Positions 34,887 through 48,238 of a DNA stretch of 64,000 nt are shown piece after piece (positions within the stretch are counted from its first letter, which is position 1; every line of letters begins with the position of its first letter). The notes beneath the pieces were generated by a model, which was given only the letters and a program-made list of their open reading frames with translations, was not told the origin of the DNA and searched no databases. The stretch is taken from the NCBI GenBank assembly GCA_033002965.1, contig JAURVB010012979.1, positions 62,001 through 126,000 of the forward strand. Direction: 5' to 3'. The stretch is from Piper betle (Eukaryota; Streptophyta; Magnoliopsida; Piperales; Piperaceae). Position numbers and translations under genes: made by a program.

Positions 34887-37335
34887 ACCAGGGTCTGGGC
34901 TCATGGTGTTATGTTTTGTTTCTTGTTGAAATCAGTCGGCTTTGATTTGCTTTTACCTTTTATCAAAAAGAAATTGTTGGTCATCTTGTTTTTAGTATGA
35001 GTGCTGTCTTGTCTTGTTCTTACATTTTACTTTGTTGAAGGAAATACCAACTTCATTAGTAAAATCTGGAAAATGTCTAATCTCATCGTCTTTATTTGCA
35101 TTAGGAATAACTCATATCTTATGCTGGGAAAATCATGATATAAATAAAGTGGCAAAAAATTAAGTTAATAAAGTCATACTTTGGAAGAGGTATTGTAATA
35201 TGAGAGGCACTTACCGAATTCAATAATATTACGAGCTGGATTGGATTCAATAAACTAGTTCAAAAAATAAGATTTTTTCAAAACTTGTATATATAAGTCA
35301 TTAACCCAACAAATAACTTCTTATTTTTGGAAAAAAAATTGATAGTTACCCATAATATTTTGTGAAAAAATTCTAAAGATTTCACAAATATGTCAAAATT
35401 ATGAAATTAAAGATTTGGGTTCGTTTCTTTGAGCATGATGGATGGCTATGATCATCACGGCGCATAAGGTATATGATGTGCAACTCACCCAAATAACCAT
35501 ATGCAATAAAATAGTGTTATTTTTTAACTAGAAATAAAATAAATTCTTAACTAATAATTTCTAATAGAAAAAACAAAGAAGTTCCTAATTCCTGAATTTA
35601 CAAACAATAATGTTAGACAATGCCAATTTAGACTCAAGTAGGCATAAAAGATGGTTGATAGTAAATCAAGCCATGAGCCAATCTCACATTGAAGAAGAAC
35701 AACCAATTTTTTAACCCCAAAAAACGAAAAATGATTGGCCAGGTAACGGCCTATGTTTGGCCACATAGCTGTTCCATCAACAATGCCATATGGTCTTATT
35801 CAATAATTTCAACAGATATTGACGTTCTCCTACAACCATTATTATCGTCTATATATATTCATGTCCAGCAGGTAGACCCCCCATTCCTGTTCTGCAAAAT
35901 CATTCAGTTTTTGTCAAGTTGAACTAAACACTCCAAAGCTAAAAGACATACACTGCCACATATACATTGCTTTCCCTGTGAACCAATCCATAGTTGTTGC
36001 ATTGTTTAATCAGATTATGAGTCATTGACAAGACAGATTTGTAGAATATGCAAACTTGTTCTGACCATGTAAGGTATTAATTGATATACTGTTTTGTAGT
36101 TGTTTGCTGTGATCTTCCATGAGATAAACTAGAAGAAATGGTCATGCAATTCCTCACATTCTAAACTAAGCTTCTGTAAATTATTGTCATGCATTCGTTT
36201 TTTTCTGATTTGGAATCAGAATTTTTTAAGAACAAGGGGATATTGATGTGCATTAGAGGATCAGCGACTGATCTGAAAATTCCATTATATAATGTTTTGC
36301 GTGTTTGCACAACCAACCGATTTGGCAATTGTATTGATTTTTAGCTTCCATGGTAAATTTTGGTGTGTTCCAAATTACACTCTCTGTGTAGTTTAACATT
36401 ACAAGAACGTTAAATCCGAAATTTTTACCTCTTGAACCCACGCCGAGGTAGTCTGTTTATTTGGGCACGGACTTCTTTCTTCGTTGTCATCCACCTGCTT
36501 CTAAAGAATAGATTGAAGAAACTACTAATTCCTAAAAACTCGAAAAACCAACGGTACCAGTACCCGAAAAAATGTCATTTTGAATAATTCATCATGTCAA
36601 TGCATTTCTCACATTAACATCATAACTAGCCATAACCAACTAGCACGAGGTGCCACAATCGCAATTCCGATAAAAATCTTCAAAGAACTCCAAGAACAAA
36701 AAATGAAGATGTGTAATTCTTATGAACATGACAACATCCAGTATATCGAACCTGTTGATTCAGAGCTCCTGATTCAATACAATACAATGGGAAGCTTGGT
36801 CAAGTAGCCAGTGATGAGCATCTTGAATACGTTACCTTGAAAGATTGGTCAAACAATCGATGAAACAAATGATGATTATTTTGCAATAACTCAAAAGCAT
36901 AATAAGCAAAGGACAGCGCACGTAATGGAAAACCTTGCCACTTGGGTCCCCTTCTCACGTCTTGATCACCTACCTTGTCTTTGTAGCTCTCATTCTGCTG
37001 GCCACCAAAAACAAGAGTTCATTCTAGCAGCATTCTTCCACGCTATATCATCAATGGCTCCTCGGATGGTCTATTCAATCTTTTTTGGACCTGTTCAACA
37101 AGAGAAGTAAATAACACCAAATAGATTCTATGTGTCATTTAACCTCATCCTGTTTTCTACCAGGAGTGGGAGACAAACAAAATCACAAACCATTTAGATT
37201 TCTGGGTTCTACAGAAACAACCCTTTTTCTCATTTCATGATATTCAAACTTGGGTCTTTTTTCTCATTACAAGATATTCCCGGTGAAATTGATCGTCACA
37301 AGTTCTAATAGAGACAAAATGTGAGGTGAAAAGAG
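34887..37335. other. Spacer without recognisable genes
   Basis: Moderately AT-rich. A few stretches look less random, such as minus-strand 'EWGVYLLDMNIYR' after an acceptor-like 'ttttgcag' near 35890, and an open plus frame at 36580-36807, but neither matches a family that I know and neither has supported splice partners. No RNA gene is seen. Confidence 0.3.
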
Positions 37336-39525
37336 TACATATGCAGGCACTTGATGAACTAAGATTAGAGTCGGTCAGTTTCTAGCCTGGAAATGTATAT
37401 ATCATAATACTTCTCAGCCTCCCAAGCACAGTATAACAGTCGACTATGCCTCCATAAGCTCCAAGATGGTCATTCGGGCATTTCAACTCTCCTTTTCTCT
37501 GTCCGGCAAGCAAATCTGTAATGTTCAAGACATTATTTTGCTTGCCAATTATACACTTGATGAGATCAGAGTAAAATGAAGTTCCAACACACACTTGCTC
37601 AGTTCATTTTCCGGCTACTTTCTTTTGCAGCGTGTCATTTTGATACAACATCAACATTTAAAAACAATGTTACAGGTTTACACGGTGAACATAAAAAAAT
37701 ACAACTACAGGTGGAAAAACTACAACAATCATTGATCAACATAATACAAACAACTAACCCTTCAATTCTGTGGACAGCAATTTATTTCTTCAAATGGTAA
37801 CACAAATCAAATTTTGCATTAAATTTCCTCCGAAGATAAGATTGAGCTAAGCATGGTATTTGAATCAAAGCAGTAAGCTTGCAAGTTGAGAGACGGTAGG
37901 ATGATTGGATGCATCAACATGACCAACCTCCAACTGTGGCACCAATATAACTATTGCAAATAGAAGAAGCATGTTGAAAATGAAAATATAAAAGATTCAT
38001 GTCTCCGCCAAAGCTTTGCTAGCAACCTCAGCGTAGCCACTGTCGCTTGAAGGAGTGCGCCACAGAAATCCAATTGAAAAGTCTCCTGAAAACAATCACA
38101 ACATAATATAACAGTAATAAAATTACACAAAATAGACAGGAAAAATTGATTTTTCATAAAATACTTAATGACCGTTCTGCATTTATAACAGTAATTATAA
38201 TAACACACTTTTGTGCTGTTTAATGCATTTATAGAGACCATCACGTAGTTTTATAGCTGATGACAACAATTGTGCAATGACAATGCAAAATTCAGCATCA
38301 ATATCGTCATGAAATATAAGTGCCAGGCTTCTAATCATCTCAGCATGGAAAGAGAAGGAGACTCACCATCATACCTGATCAGAAAATAAATTTTTCACCA
38401 CCAAAGAACCATGAGTTTGCAACACTTGACCAATTACCAGAGTCCAGAGATTTCCTTTACATTTTGAATATTTTGACATCACAAGTCTGTGGATGCGCCA
38501 AGTGAATGAATGATTTCATCAAAGTTCTCATCTGCAAAATCCGGAAAATTTTATGCTTTCAGAGATGTATCTTACATTCCACAATTTCCACAGCGCAACT
38601 TTTAATAATCAAAGGAACAACAGAAACATAAGAAGCCAAAGGAAGTTGACAGAAATGTTAACAAAAGATCAACATGACAGGTCAATCCGTTTCCATTTTC
38701 ACTTTTCTATTTATCAAATCAACGTGCCTCAGTATAAATCCCGATGTTATCAGTCTCACAAGATTAAGTTCCCGAACAGATCAATGTAAATGCTATTGAT
38801 GTGCTCTCTTAAGGCAGGTCATATCAATATTAGTGGTCGGCATCCTCTGCTTTTAATCCATCCAACACCAGCCAACCAAGTTTCTATTAACACCTCCATC
38901 AAAGAGGGCCACATCCTAATATAATATCTAAGAAACAGACTAGAGACATTAGAATCCTATTTACAAACAGAAAAAAAAGAGAGAAAAAAATTCACTTTAT
39001 CAAAAAAAGCAGAAAAAAATCACATTCCTAGTAACAATGCACACAATAATAATAAGGCTGACTCTGATGAAATCCTTTCAAAAATTAACTACCAACCCAG
39101 TTCTTCTCAGTTCTGACAAAAAAAAAATCAATGCTACCAACATAGAACCATCTTCTCAGAAAATGAGCTCTCATGACAATCTAGTCTCTAAACTAAATTA
39201 CATATCATAGCACTTGCACTCAAATACAGCAAATCAAATTTAAAAATCTATTGACAATCTGGCCTCTAAGCATTAGAATTTTCTTTCCTCCCCCACAAGC
39301 TCACAAGCATTTCATTTCACAGTAAAATCATCCACACCATTTTTCTCAATCAAAAACATGAACAAATCAAAGAACTGGTACCAAGCAGCTGATCAGCCGA
39401 CAATTCAACGATTCTACCACAAAGGACATATTGAAGAAGGAGAAAGCACCAACCTTTATACGCATGGAGCTTCTCCGGCCGAGAAGTGTTTCGCCGGAGT
39501 TGGGGAGGGAAGAAGAGAGGCTCAT
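37336..39525 (-). other. Exon-like fragments of an unrecognised minus-strand gene
   Basis: Four pieces look coding on the minus strand. A GC-rich first-exon-like piece at 39525-39454 starts MSLSSSLPNSGETLLGRR and ends MRIK before a GTTGGT donor. A piece near 38523-38469 reads DENFDEIIHSLGASTDL and stops. A piece near 38100-38005 reads GDFSIGFLWRTPSSDSGYAE, continues VASKALAET and stops. A piece near 37450-37375 reads CAWEAEKYYDIYISRLETDR and stops shortly after. Several have acceptor-like sequence before them. I do not recognise the protein, and multiple stop-terminated ends mean either alternative last exons, non-coding transcripts or a decayed gene. Function is not assigned. Confidence 0.3.
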
Positions 39526-40339
39526 CTCGCCGGAGCTCCCTCGATTATGTGAAAATTACTGACCAGGCCCAATCTAGACAAATGGGCCCAATTCAAACAA
39601 TAATGCCCAATTCAAAGCCAATAATTGGGCCCATTTACGTTCATCATAATTGAACCTAATTTCGTAACATGATATTATTATGGAGCTAACTCGCTAATCA
39701 TTCCATCTTATAGATAATTACGATGTTAATTAACATTAATTTCATTACCTTCTCATTCCCAATAAAATCTTCTAATGCAGACAAACACCATTTTTCAATC
39801 ATTTTGATTAGACAAAAAAACTTATGTACTAATCCACATGAATCATTCTCATCGATTCATAAATATTCATGCACCTTGAAAATTAACCAAAGATCAAATG
39901 TTTGTACCGAAAATTTTCAATAATTACTACAAGCTTAATTATAAGACTTATGCTATACCTACATTCGTCTCAAACGTCCTCCACCCACGTTATAAAAATA
40001 AGGGTAAGTATTAATTATGATCCAAAAAATCTGACTTGGGTACTTGTGCAAGGATGCGGATTGAGAACGTCGGTACAAGATTTTTCTAATTATAATGAGG
40101 ATAAGGTGGACACCATGCAGTTAGTTTACTCTTATCAGCAAAATTAAATGCTAATTATGGTTATTACCCAAGTTCTTGTTTCTGCATTTCTGCCTTATCC
40201 TTCACTAATCACGTTACTATGTTCCTCGCAAGGATAAAAGATCCGAAAAACAGTGATTTAATGTTTTATTGTACGTGGTTTTCATGAATGTCTAATATCT
40301 TTATATATGTGTATGCATATATAAAGGAGATATGCGATG
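39526..40339. other. Spacer, possible promoter of the minus-strand fragments
   Basis: About 800 bases with GGCCCA/TGGGCC words clustered at 39567-39633, just upstream of the MSLSSSLPN first-exon-like piece; that placement supports a promoter reading toward lower coordinates. The rest is AT-rich and holds nothing recognisable. Confidence 0.35.
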
Positions 40340-40520
40340 GAGTATATGGGGAGGATGGGGGTCTGATCAGACAAGTCTGCTTGCTCTCTCTTGCTGTTCT
40401 TGTTTCTTGTTCTTGGGTATGCATGCTCTGCTACTGATGTTTCATATGATGGAAGAAGAATCAAAATTGATGGCCAGCGGCGAATTCTTATCTCTGGTTC
40501 TATTCGCGAAGATGGTATAT
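40340..40520 (+). pseudogene. Orphan first-exon fragment of a GH35 beta-galactosidase
   Basis: One frame reads a hydrophobic signal-peptide-like core (CSLLLFLFLVLGYACS) and then ATDVSYDGRRIKIDGQRR and ILISGSI. This is the start of plant family 35 beta-galactosidases, where the mature enzyme begins near ATDVSYD and SGSIHYPRS follows. Here the HYPRS part is missing, yet a GATG|GTATAT splice-donor-like end remains, as if about 20 bases were lost. Upstream, the only nearby ATGs are separated from this frame by a TGA. No later GH35 exons lie between here and the kinase gene at 40872. The fragment is therefore a truncated relic, about 850 residues short of the family size. Confidence 0.7.
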
Positions 40521-43500
40521 GTTTATCCATGCACGTCTTTGTGTACCATCTTCCCAATACACCTTTTAGCAAGCATAATGATTCTTTAGCCCAGAAACTG
40601 TAAATGTTGTTATCATGATCTTTAATATTAGGTGGAATATGAAATGTATTTTAACATTATAAAACAGTGGTATAGATGAACCTGTTAATCTGATAATGGA
40701 TAAAAGAATCAAGCAACTTGTTCAACAGCAATAACAGAGAAAAAGAAAAAAGTGAGATCGGTCGTACAAGGAAAAGAGAATGAGCAAGCCAGACTGAACC
40801 TGATAATTTCATCCGCACCTCAAAGATGCAGCACCAACATATCCAAACTTGACCAAAGAAATAATTTGGCATTAACTACTATTGGCCTTTAAGAAATGCT
40901 CAACAGTATGCAGCGATTCATCAGCAAATTGCTGGAAGCGTTCGAGTTCTCGCAAAATTGTCTCCATTTCTGGCCTGTCCTTGCGGCGGAGCTCTGCACA
41001 CCTCAACGCTAGACTACCGAGTTCCATGCTCTCCTTCACTGGCCAGTCATGGACAGAATGATCTAGCATTTCGTGGAAACTCCGGGACTCCATTGCAATT
41101 TCCACACTATGAGCCAGACCCATGGGTGGCTTGGCAGTAAGAAGCTGCATAAGAATAATACCAAACGCAAAAATATCAGACTTGACTCCTAGCAAACCAG
41201 TTTTCTGGTACTCGGGATCAATGTAGCAAAATGTCCCAGCAGCTGCAGTCATTTTGTACTGACTAATGGCATCAACAGAAGAAAGTGGAATGAGACGAGA
41301 AAGGCCGACGTCTGAAATTTTGCTCCCAAAGCTGTGGTCAAGGAGAATATTGCCGGGCTTGAGATCACGATGAACAACTGGCTCGGGCTTATTCAGGTGG
41401 AGAAAGTGGAGAGCAGTCGCTATCTCAGCTGCTATCTTCAATCGAAGTTGCCAAGGTAAAGGAGTTCCATTATTTCGGCTAAAGAGATGATCTTCGAGGC
41501 TTCCCTCAGACATGCACTCATATACTAAGCAACCATACTCTGGGCAAGCACCAAGGAGAATAACCAAGTTGGGGTGGCGAATGGAACTTAGAACTTCTAC
41601 CTGGGAAAAAATGGCAATTAAGTGAACAAATGGCCGTCAACTTGTTTCAGACAAAAGGTAGCATTAACAATCTCTACCCCCTCAACTATGTGCAAAATTT
41701 CCGATTCTTCGCAGACAAAATCTCAGGTGAACCGGTAGTTTTTTATTTTTCTAGACATCTCAAAATGTGTTTCACTCCTAGCTCTTCACGACTTTGCTTG
41801 TCCAATGGAGGGCTTCTGTCTTTCCCCTGCAAGGAGGAAAAGGTCACTACCAGATAATGTAGTTTTTCCCATTGCCATGCATACCAAACATATAAGACAA
41901 GACAAATTAGAAGGAAGTGCACCTTATCATGATAACCATATAATATTTAACATATACTGTTTAGTACCAACTGCAAACTAATAAGTAGCATGTCTTTTGA
42001 GCACATAGCTGTCATTTAGAAAGGCAGCGCAAAGAAAAGATAAGCACCTCTATAACAAAGCTTCTGTCTTTGAGGTGATAGTTATTGTAAAAGTCATCAG
42101 TCTCTAACTCCTCCTGCAGTCCATTGCACTTATTAACATGAAATGATAGTAAGGCATTTGTAACGCAAGCAAAGCCGCTTTTTAGAGGCTGCTAAAGTGG
42201 AAAAAATAAAATGCAATTATTGGTCGCCACCAGATGCAGCATTCAATATATGCCTACTGAAAACTATTTTAGCAAAAGGTAGATATCAGTAATCTCATGT
42301 TACAGAGCATTTCCAACTTTTTACCAATGAAAGCATTTGCTGTGACATTGAAGGACTGGAGCCCAGACATCAAAATAAGACCTGCATGCAGATCACCAGG
42401 CGGTAATAACAGGTATTGATCAGAAAACACATAACCAAGCAGCTCACTGTTCATTGACTTAAGTTAGTCTGATATTTGAAAAAAAACTAGTCTGACTTTA
42501 CCATAGAATTAGAAGACCAGCCAGAACCATCGGCCTCCTGGGATACTGGTGAATGCAGACATCTATACGTTTCATAAGAACTGGAACCAGATGAATTTGA
42601 CCAAACTCCACGACCAAGTTTTGGTAAACCATAGTTTCTCGTGCAGTCACTTGACGTGGACACAGATGAACTTGCTTCTCCAGATCTCCTGGAGTCAATA
42701 CTTCTGGTGAACTCATTTCCATACAATTCATGGTAACTCGATCCAGCTGAACTGGAGCGAGGTGTGCCACTAAATCCTTTTGCATTATTATTCTTTTTAT
42801 TTTCATCATGGTACAAGAAGTCATTGGGCATCCCGGCTGTCTTTAAGAACTGACTACCAGAGTCCAGACTATCATGCATCACGGCAAAATTCTGCTCAGT
42901 GTCACTCCCGGTTGGACTTGTGGATGAACTCACACTCTGATATGAAAAACTGAATGGCGTTCTATTGCTGTTTCCAAATGAACTTGGGCAGGAATTCGCA
43001 TTCCGAAAGGAATGATCATCGTAGCCATTAACTTGGTTGACATCATGAATCCTGCAAAACATTCATCATATAAACAGTTAAAGGTTCTGTTTTTAAATAT
43101 AGCTCGTTTAAAAGAAATATGCATATGCAATATCATCATGTAAGAGACAAGAGGACACAATCAAATAAGGCAGAACATTAAATTTCCCAGCTCGCCACTA
43201 TAAGTTTGAGATTTAATCATCAAACTCAGAGAGTGACTGCCCTCGTTAAAACGGCCAGTGCTAATAAGAAAGTTCAGAGAGTGAAACATTGGATAAGATA
43301 TTCGATGGCAACCTTGATACCTCTCCAACTGGGTCATTAATATCTGGATCACCTAGACAAAAACACAAACTAATATTATTGAAAGGTTTAGGATGAGAAA
43401 GGCAGATATCAATAACATTGCAAGATGCACACTTTTAGTAGATATATATGAATTTCCAGTGGCTTCAGAAAGGTGGGTTGCGGGTTTAGAAGCTGCATTC

Positions 43501-43804
43501 TTATTGGGATGTGGAGCAGGCCGAATTGATGAAATTTTCCCTTTCACTATAACATATATGGAGCAGAAATCTGGCGCAAGTTTTGAAACAGAGGTAGGTA
43601 CATCAGCATGCCTAAAAGTTCTGTAGATAGGAAGGGAAATGTAGAACAATAATTATATTTATTGAAAAAGTATGGAAGCTCAACTTAGAATTCTGTAGAT
43701 ATGAAACAAAAATTACGTTCCTGATCTTTACACAACCAGATCATGATCAACTGGAAAAAAAGGAGGGAAAAACATCAACCCTGCCATTTACCCAAGAACA
43801 TGCT

Positions 43805-46632
43805 TGTAAAATCCGCGACTCGAGTCAGGGTTTTATAATCGTTAGCCGGTCGGTTCGACCGTAGTCCGAGTTGGTTCAACTTTCAGAACACGTGTGCGGG
43901 GCCGAGGTGACATATGCATGTAGTCATATAGTCAAATATGATGTAGTATAATATGCATCAGCAGACTGAGTTATCAGTAAATATGAGAGTATACAGTTGA
44001 TGATTTTATTTTTTATGTTGTGACCATAGAATTAGTTTAGGCGCATTAGATGGTATTCGGGTGGGTTATTAGTTATATAGCATGTCATTTGGGCGTTGTT
44101 GTGTTTATTTTATTTTATGAGATTTTTCCATATTTTTCTAGATTTTTTAGAATTTATTACGAACTAGTTATTATTTTGACTCGAGTAGGAATCGAGTCAA
44201 TACTTATTTACGAGTTTGCCACTAGGGGTGTTTTTCTCCCTCCCGACACTTCCTCACCCAAACCCTACCACCGCCGCCACCGCTCGCCAATGCCGCACAG
44301 CCACCGATCAACGCTGCCCCGCCCCGCCGTGCAGTTGCCGTGCCGCCACGACACCGAAATCACCCCACAAGCCGCGACTCCCCCTTGTCGATTTGCCGCC
44401 GTCCGGGCCGCGCCGTCACCGCCGTGACCCCGACAACCACCACCTTAACCTCGCCGACATTTCCCCCATCATCCCGACCGCTGTCGAGGATGGCCGTAGC
44501 CCCGATCGGAGCACGCCGTCGCCACCGCCAACAACCATCGCCGCCCCGGCTACCCTGTTTGACACCACTATTGGACCAAGCTCATTGAGCTGGTGCCGAT
44601 AGACCCCTGATTGCCCCGTCCAAAATTATCGCCGGAAAACCACCGGAATCTGCCAGAAAGCCACTGACACTCGCCGGAAAACCGCCGAACCGCCGGAAAA
44701 TTGGATTCGTGGGAAATTTGCCTAATCATCCGCCGAACGCACCCGGTCAAATCCGATCGGACTTCGGACGCCGCTAGGTGCCGAATTCGAGTTTTGAGCC
44801 ACGAAACGGAAACCCTAGCCGTCGCCGATTTTCGACGACGCGAGGTATAAATTACTCCGACGTAAATTCTTAAGTTTTGTAATTATTAGGGAAGCATGCT
44901 AGACTAGATAATTAGATGAATTTTCGTGTTTTTGACGTGTTTGTATGTTTGTGTGTAATTTAATAAAAATTATGAAATTGGTTGATTGATGAGTGTTAAA
45001 ATGGAAAAGTAAGGAATTAATTAGGTGAACTAATTAATTACCCTGACTTCATGAGACGTAGATTAAAAACTCACTAGGATTGACTTAGGATGAATGTGTG
45101 ATGATTGATGCGTGATAGCGTTGATTGTGTGTGCATGCTATAGGATGTGTGATTCATCATGCGGACGTTAGCTTTTAGCTTGATTGTGTAGGTACGGTGT
45201 AGGAGCTCGCCGCCTAGGTGCGTGGACCCGTTTGGAGCTTCTACCAGGTCCGTTTAGGACTCGTTCTCTGTTTTTACGCTACTCTATTGTGTATTTGATT
45301 TATCGTGTGCAAGACGAGTTAAATGACATTTTATCGGATCCCACTTAACTCGGGTCATTTAGCCAACAATTTTCTGGATTAATAACCCTCGAGGATAAGA
45401 TCCCTCGAGCTTGTTTTCGAAAATAAGATCCACCTCAAGTTACCTTCGGGCCTATTATAATAAATCCCAACCCAGCCCTATAAATAATTTTATCGAGTTT
45501 TCAGTGAGACAAGATGAGATGAATCGACTTGCACGTACCATGAGCGGATGTTGTGACAGTCAAAGCGGGCTCTTGATTAGTACCAACAGACTGTTCCATT
45601 CTCGAAGGATCCTGACAACTCCGCGTTTGAGTTCCTCACACCCGGAGGACATGGAGGTTTATGGGTACTGTTTAATACAACGCATATCCAGACTTGTAGT
45701 TCAAAGGGTATTAAAAGCGACTGTCTGAGAGTACTCGGCCTACATGCTCAAGGCCAGGAAAGATATGGAGGTTCAGAGAGGGCTTAGGATAAAAGTTTCA
45801 CGTGAAGTACTGAAAAAGAAGTGTCGTGAGCGGCACAGTACCAGATAGATCGGGATGCTATTGAGTCAGCTGCTCGACGGCTCCTCTGTAGTTGCCCTTA
45901 TGAGAGTTCTTGAGGAAGATATATATGATGGTTTGCTTTCCATGAGAGTTTGCTCTCATGTTTCAGTTTGATATTAGTTATTTTCGGACCAGTGACACCC
46001 GTTGTTGACGTTTTTCTATATATATGTAGGTGAGAAATGCAAGGGATGAAAATTGTCGGGACTGCGGAGGAGCAGCACGGAACCGCGCACATATGTACCT
46101 ACCGCGTGTAATGTATAATGATGGTGTGTTAATGCTGTGTGAATGATAATTAGGATGTTTTTGTCTTGATGAATTGCTTATTATGAAACGAACGGATAAT
46201 TGTGAATGAGTAGGAAGCCTTGGAGTTCAGACTCGGCTCAGATGAAAATAAATGAGATAATGATGAATGCTACGGTAGATTGTCATGTTTTATCGTATTT
46301 TGATAAAATATTTATATACCCTTGTTGTGGACAGGTTGGCCCTTATTGCACTTTTAGGGAGATTCTGTCTGTTTTTCTGTAAAAATTAATAAATTTTTAA
46401 TTAAAATTTCTTGTTATTGCATGGTTTTGTTTTGCTTGCACATCATAGCATGCATGTAGGACTACGTTAGAACCCACGCATCCCATCCATGCATTTCATG
46501 TTTGCATCTCCATCTTGAGACACCGAGGGCAGATCCGGGTCGGCTTAACCGAACCCAGTAGATTAGCGAACGGTTCGGTTGCCGGTGACATTTTTCGGTC
46601 GGTTCACGGGTGAGCCGAAATGGGGTGTTAGA
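43805..46632. mobile_element. Solo-LTR-like insertion (probably Ty3/gypsy-type), 2828 bp
   Basis: The element begins TGTAAAATCC and ends GGGGTGTTAGA, degenerate forms of the TGTAACACC...GGGTGTTACA ends common in plant gypsy LTRs. It is flanked by a 5 bp target duplication, ATGCT at 43800-43804 and AAGCT at 46633-46637, with one mismatch. Removing element and one flank restores the minus-strand codons V-D-K-H-V of the kinase gene and the correct exon phase. Inside are a GC-rich section (44220-44830), a TATA-like 'ccctataaata' near 45477 and an AATAAA-type signal near 46388, consistent with U3-R-U5. No gag or pol is seen, so it is a solo LTR or a non-coding element. Confidence 0.75.
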
Positions 46633-47699
46633 AAGCTTATCAACTGATTGGGAAACAACATAGTCAATTATTGCTTTAGCTACATCTGTCTCATCGATTA
46701 TGACCTCTTTGCAATGTAGCTGCATAAATAGCAATAGCAAAGAGATAAAGCTTGCAAAACAAATAAAATTCATTCAATTTTTGCAAATAAAAAGCAAGTT
46801 TTGAAAATATGAATGAGAAAAAAAATCAATTCTAAGTATCTGAGGGCATTTTGAAGCAAGCATGCATCTATCTCATTTGAAACTGCTAAGTACAAGAGTC
46901 AGAAAGCAGCGATATTTCAAGTTTGCAAGACAGCCCAAAATTTTCAATTCAGAATCAAGTAATGTCACCCCCAACAGGTGCTAATCCCGCAATAGCTCAT
47001 GTAAAGTTTTCAGTTTAAGAATTTGCCTTGTTAAATATCATACCCCTCGCTATTATAAAAACATTGAAAAGGCAAAAGAAGTTCTTTGGTCTGTGCATCA
47101 CGCTGGTGAAAATAAGCTGCTACAACATCTTCATCCACTTCTGCAAGACACAAAATTGCATTTCATTGCATTAATAAAGAATTCTGGTAAAAGCTTGAGT
47201 ACTACATAACTGAATCAATGTAAATTTTAAACATCTATTTCCTCTTTTCTTTTTCTTATCAAGAAATTGATCAAGTATCATTTTCCTCCTCACTCGTGGA
47301 ACTGTTATAGCCACTTGAAGGGTATCCAACATAAGATCATACATATTGATTTAGTTGCGAAATTCATTAATTGGCAAAGCTGGAGTTACATGTAAATGAC
47401 CATGTCTATGATGTTGATGTTGTGGAGCAATTATTTGCTGACTAAACAAAACGTCCAAATAACAAAGGAAAAGACCAACTCCAGGTTAGAATCAAGACAT
47501 AAAAAGCGACGATCATCCAACGCCAGACCAGCTCTTCTTCTTCATCCACCAAATTCCAAAATGATGTGTGTCGAATCCATTTTACACGATCCTATATCCA
47601 AACTCACTGAGTATCCCTGTTTAAGTATGAGTTTTGCATCATCCATTTAATTGTGAAACTAATATCGACGATCAACAGTCTGTAAAGTATTGATTTGCA

Positions 47700-48068
47700 T
47701 TTTGAAACAACACATGTCCTCTTCTTTTTCCACCTTATCCCAAAATATGGTCCAGGAACATAAATCTATTCTACCATTCCACAAGATCGTGAACCATTCC
47801 AAAGTTCAATTCATGAACTATAAATCATTCAAAAAGAATTGGAAAAGTTCTTATGTACTAGCAATGCAATAAATTCAACTACAGCAACATGCATCCTCTT
47901 CTTCTTCCACCTTATCCCAAAACATCAGGTTCATAGATTACATTCTACGGTTCTACCATTCCCCAAGATCATAAACCATACAAAAGCTCAATTCATGATC
48001 TACAATTCATCTGAGATGAAATGCTCAAGTTTCTTTTGTACTAGCAATGCCATATATCCAACTACAGC
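47700..48068. repeat. Tandem duplication, about 185 bp, in USP-kinase intron 1
   Basis: Copies at about 47700-47883 and 47884-48068 share 'tcctcttcttttt/cttccaccttatcccaaaa', 'ttctaccattcc.caagatc', 'aaccat.c.aaag.tcaattcatga' and 'gtactagcaatgc.ata' in order, ending in 'tcaactacag/ccaactacag'. The unit is non-coding. It lies in the long first intron of the damaged kinase gene. Confidence 0.75.
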
Positions 48069-48238
48069 AAAATACATCCAAATAACAAAATAAAATCCCA
48101 CAAGGCCAGACTCAATGCATAAAATAACGAAAATCCAAAACCCTTTATTTTTTATATGAAAAATCTCAAAGAAAGGTATAATTGGGGCATTTTATTCGAA
48201 GCATTTGAGATAAATAAAACAAAAACAAGTTTTGCACC

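Noticed and set aside
42487..43062. A separate 191-residue Ser-rich protein starting MFCRIHDV
   Set aside because: The first three codons lie in intron before a CAG acceptor; the rest is the linker exon of the USP kinase.
44050..44602. Pro/Arg-rich plus frames inside the LTR-like insertion
   Set aside because: Overlapping frames of a CCG-rich LTR section without gag, protease or reverse transcriptase motifs.
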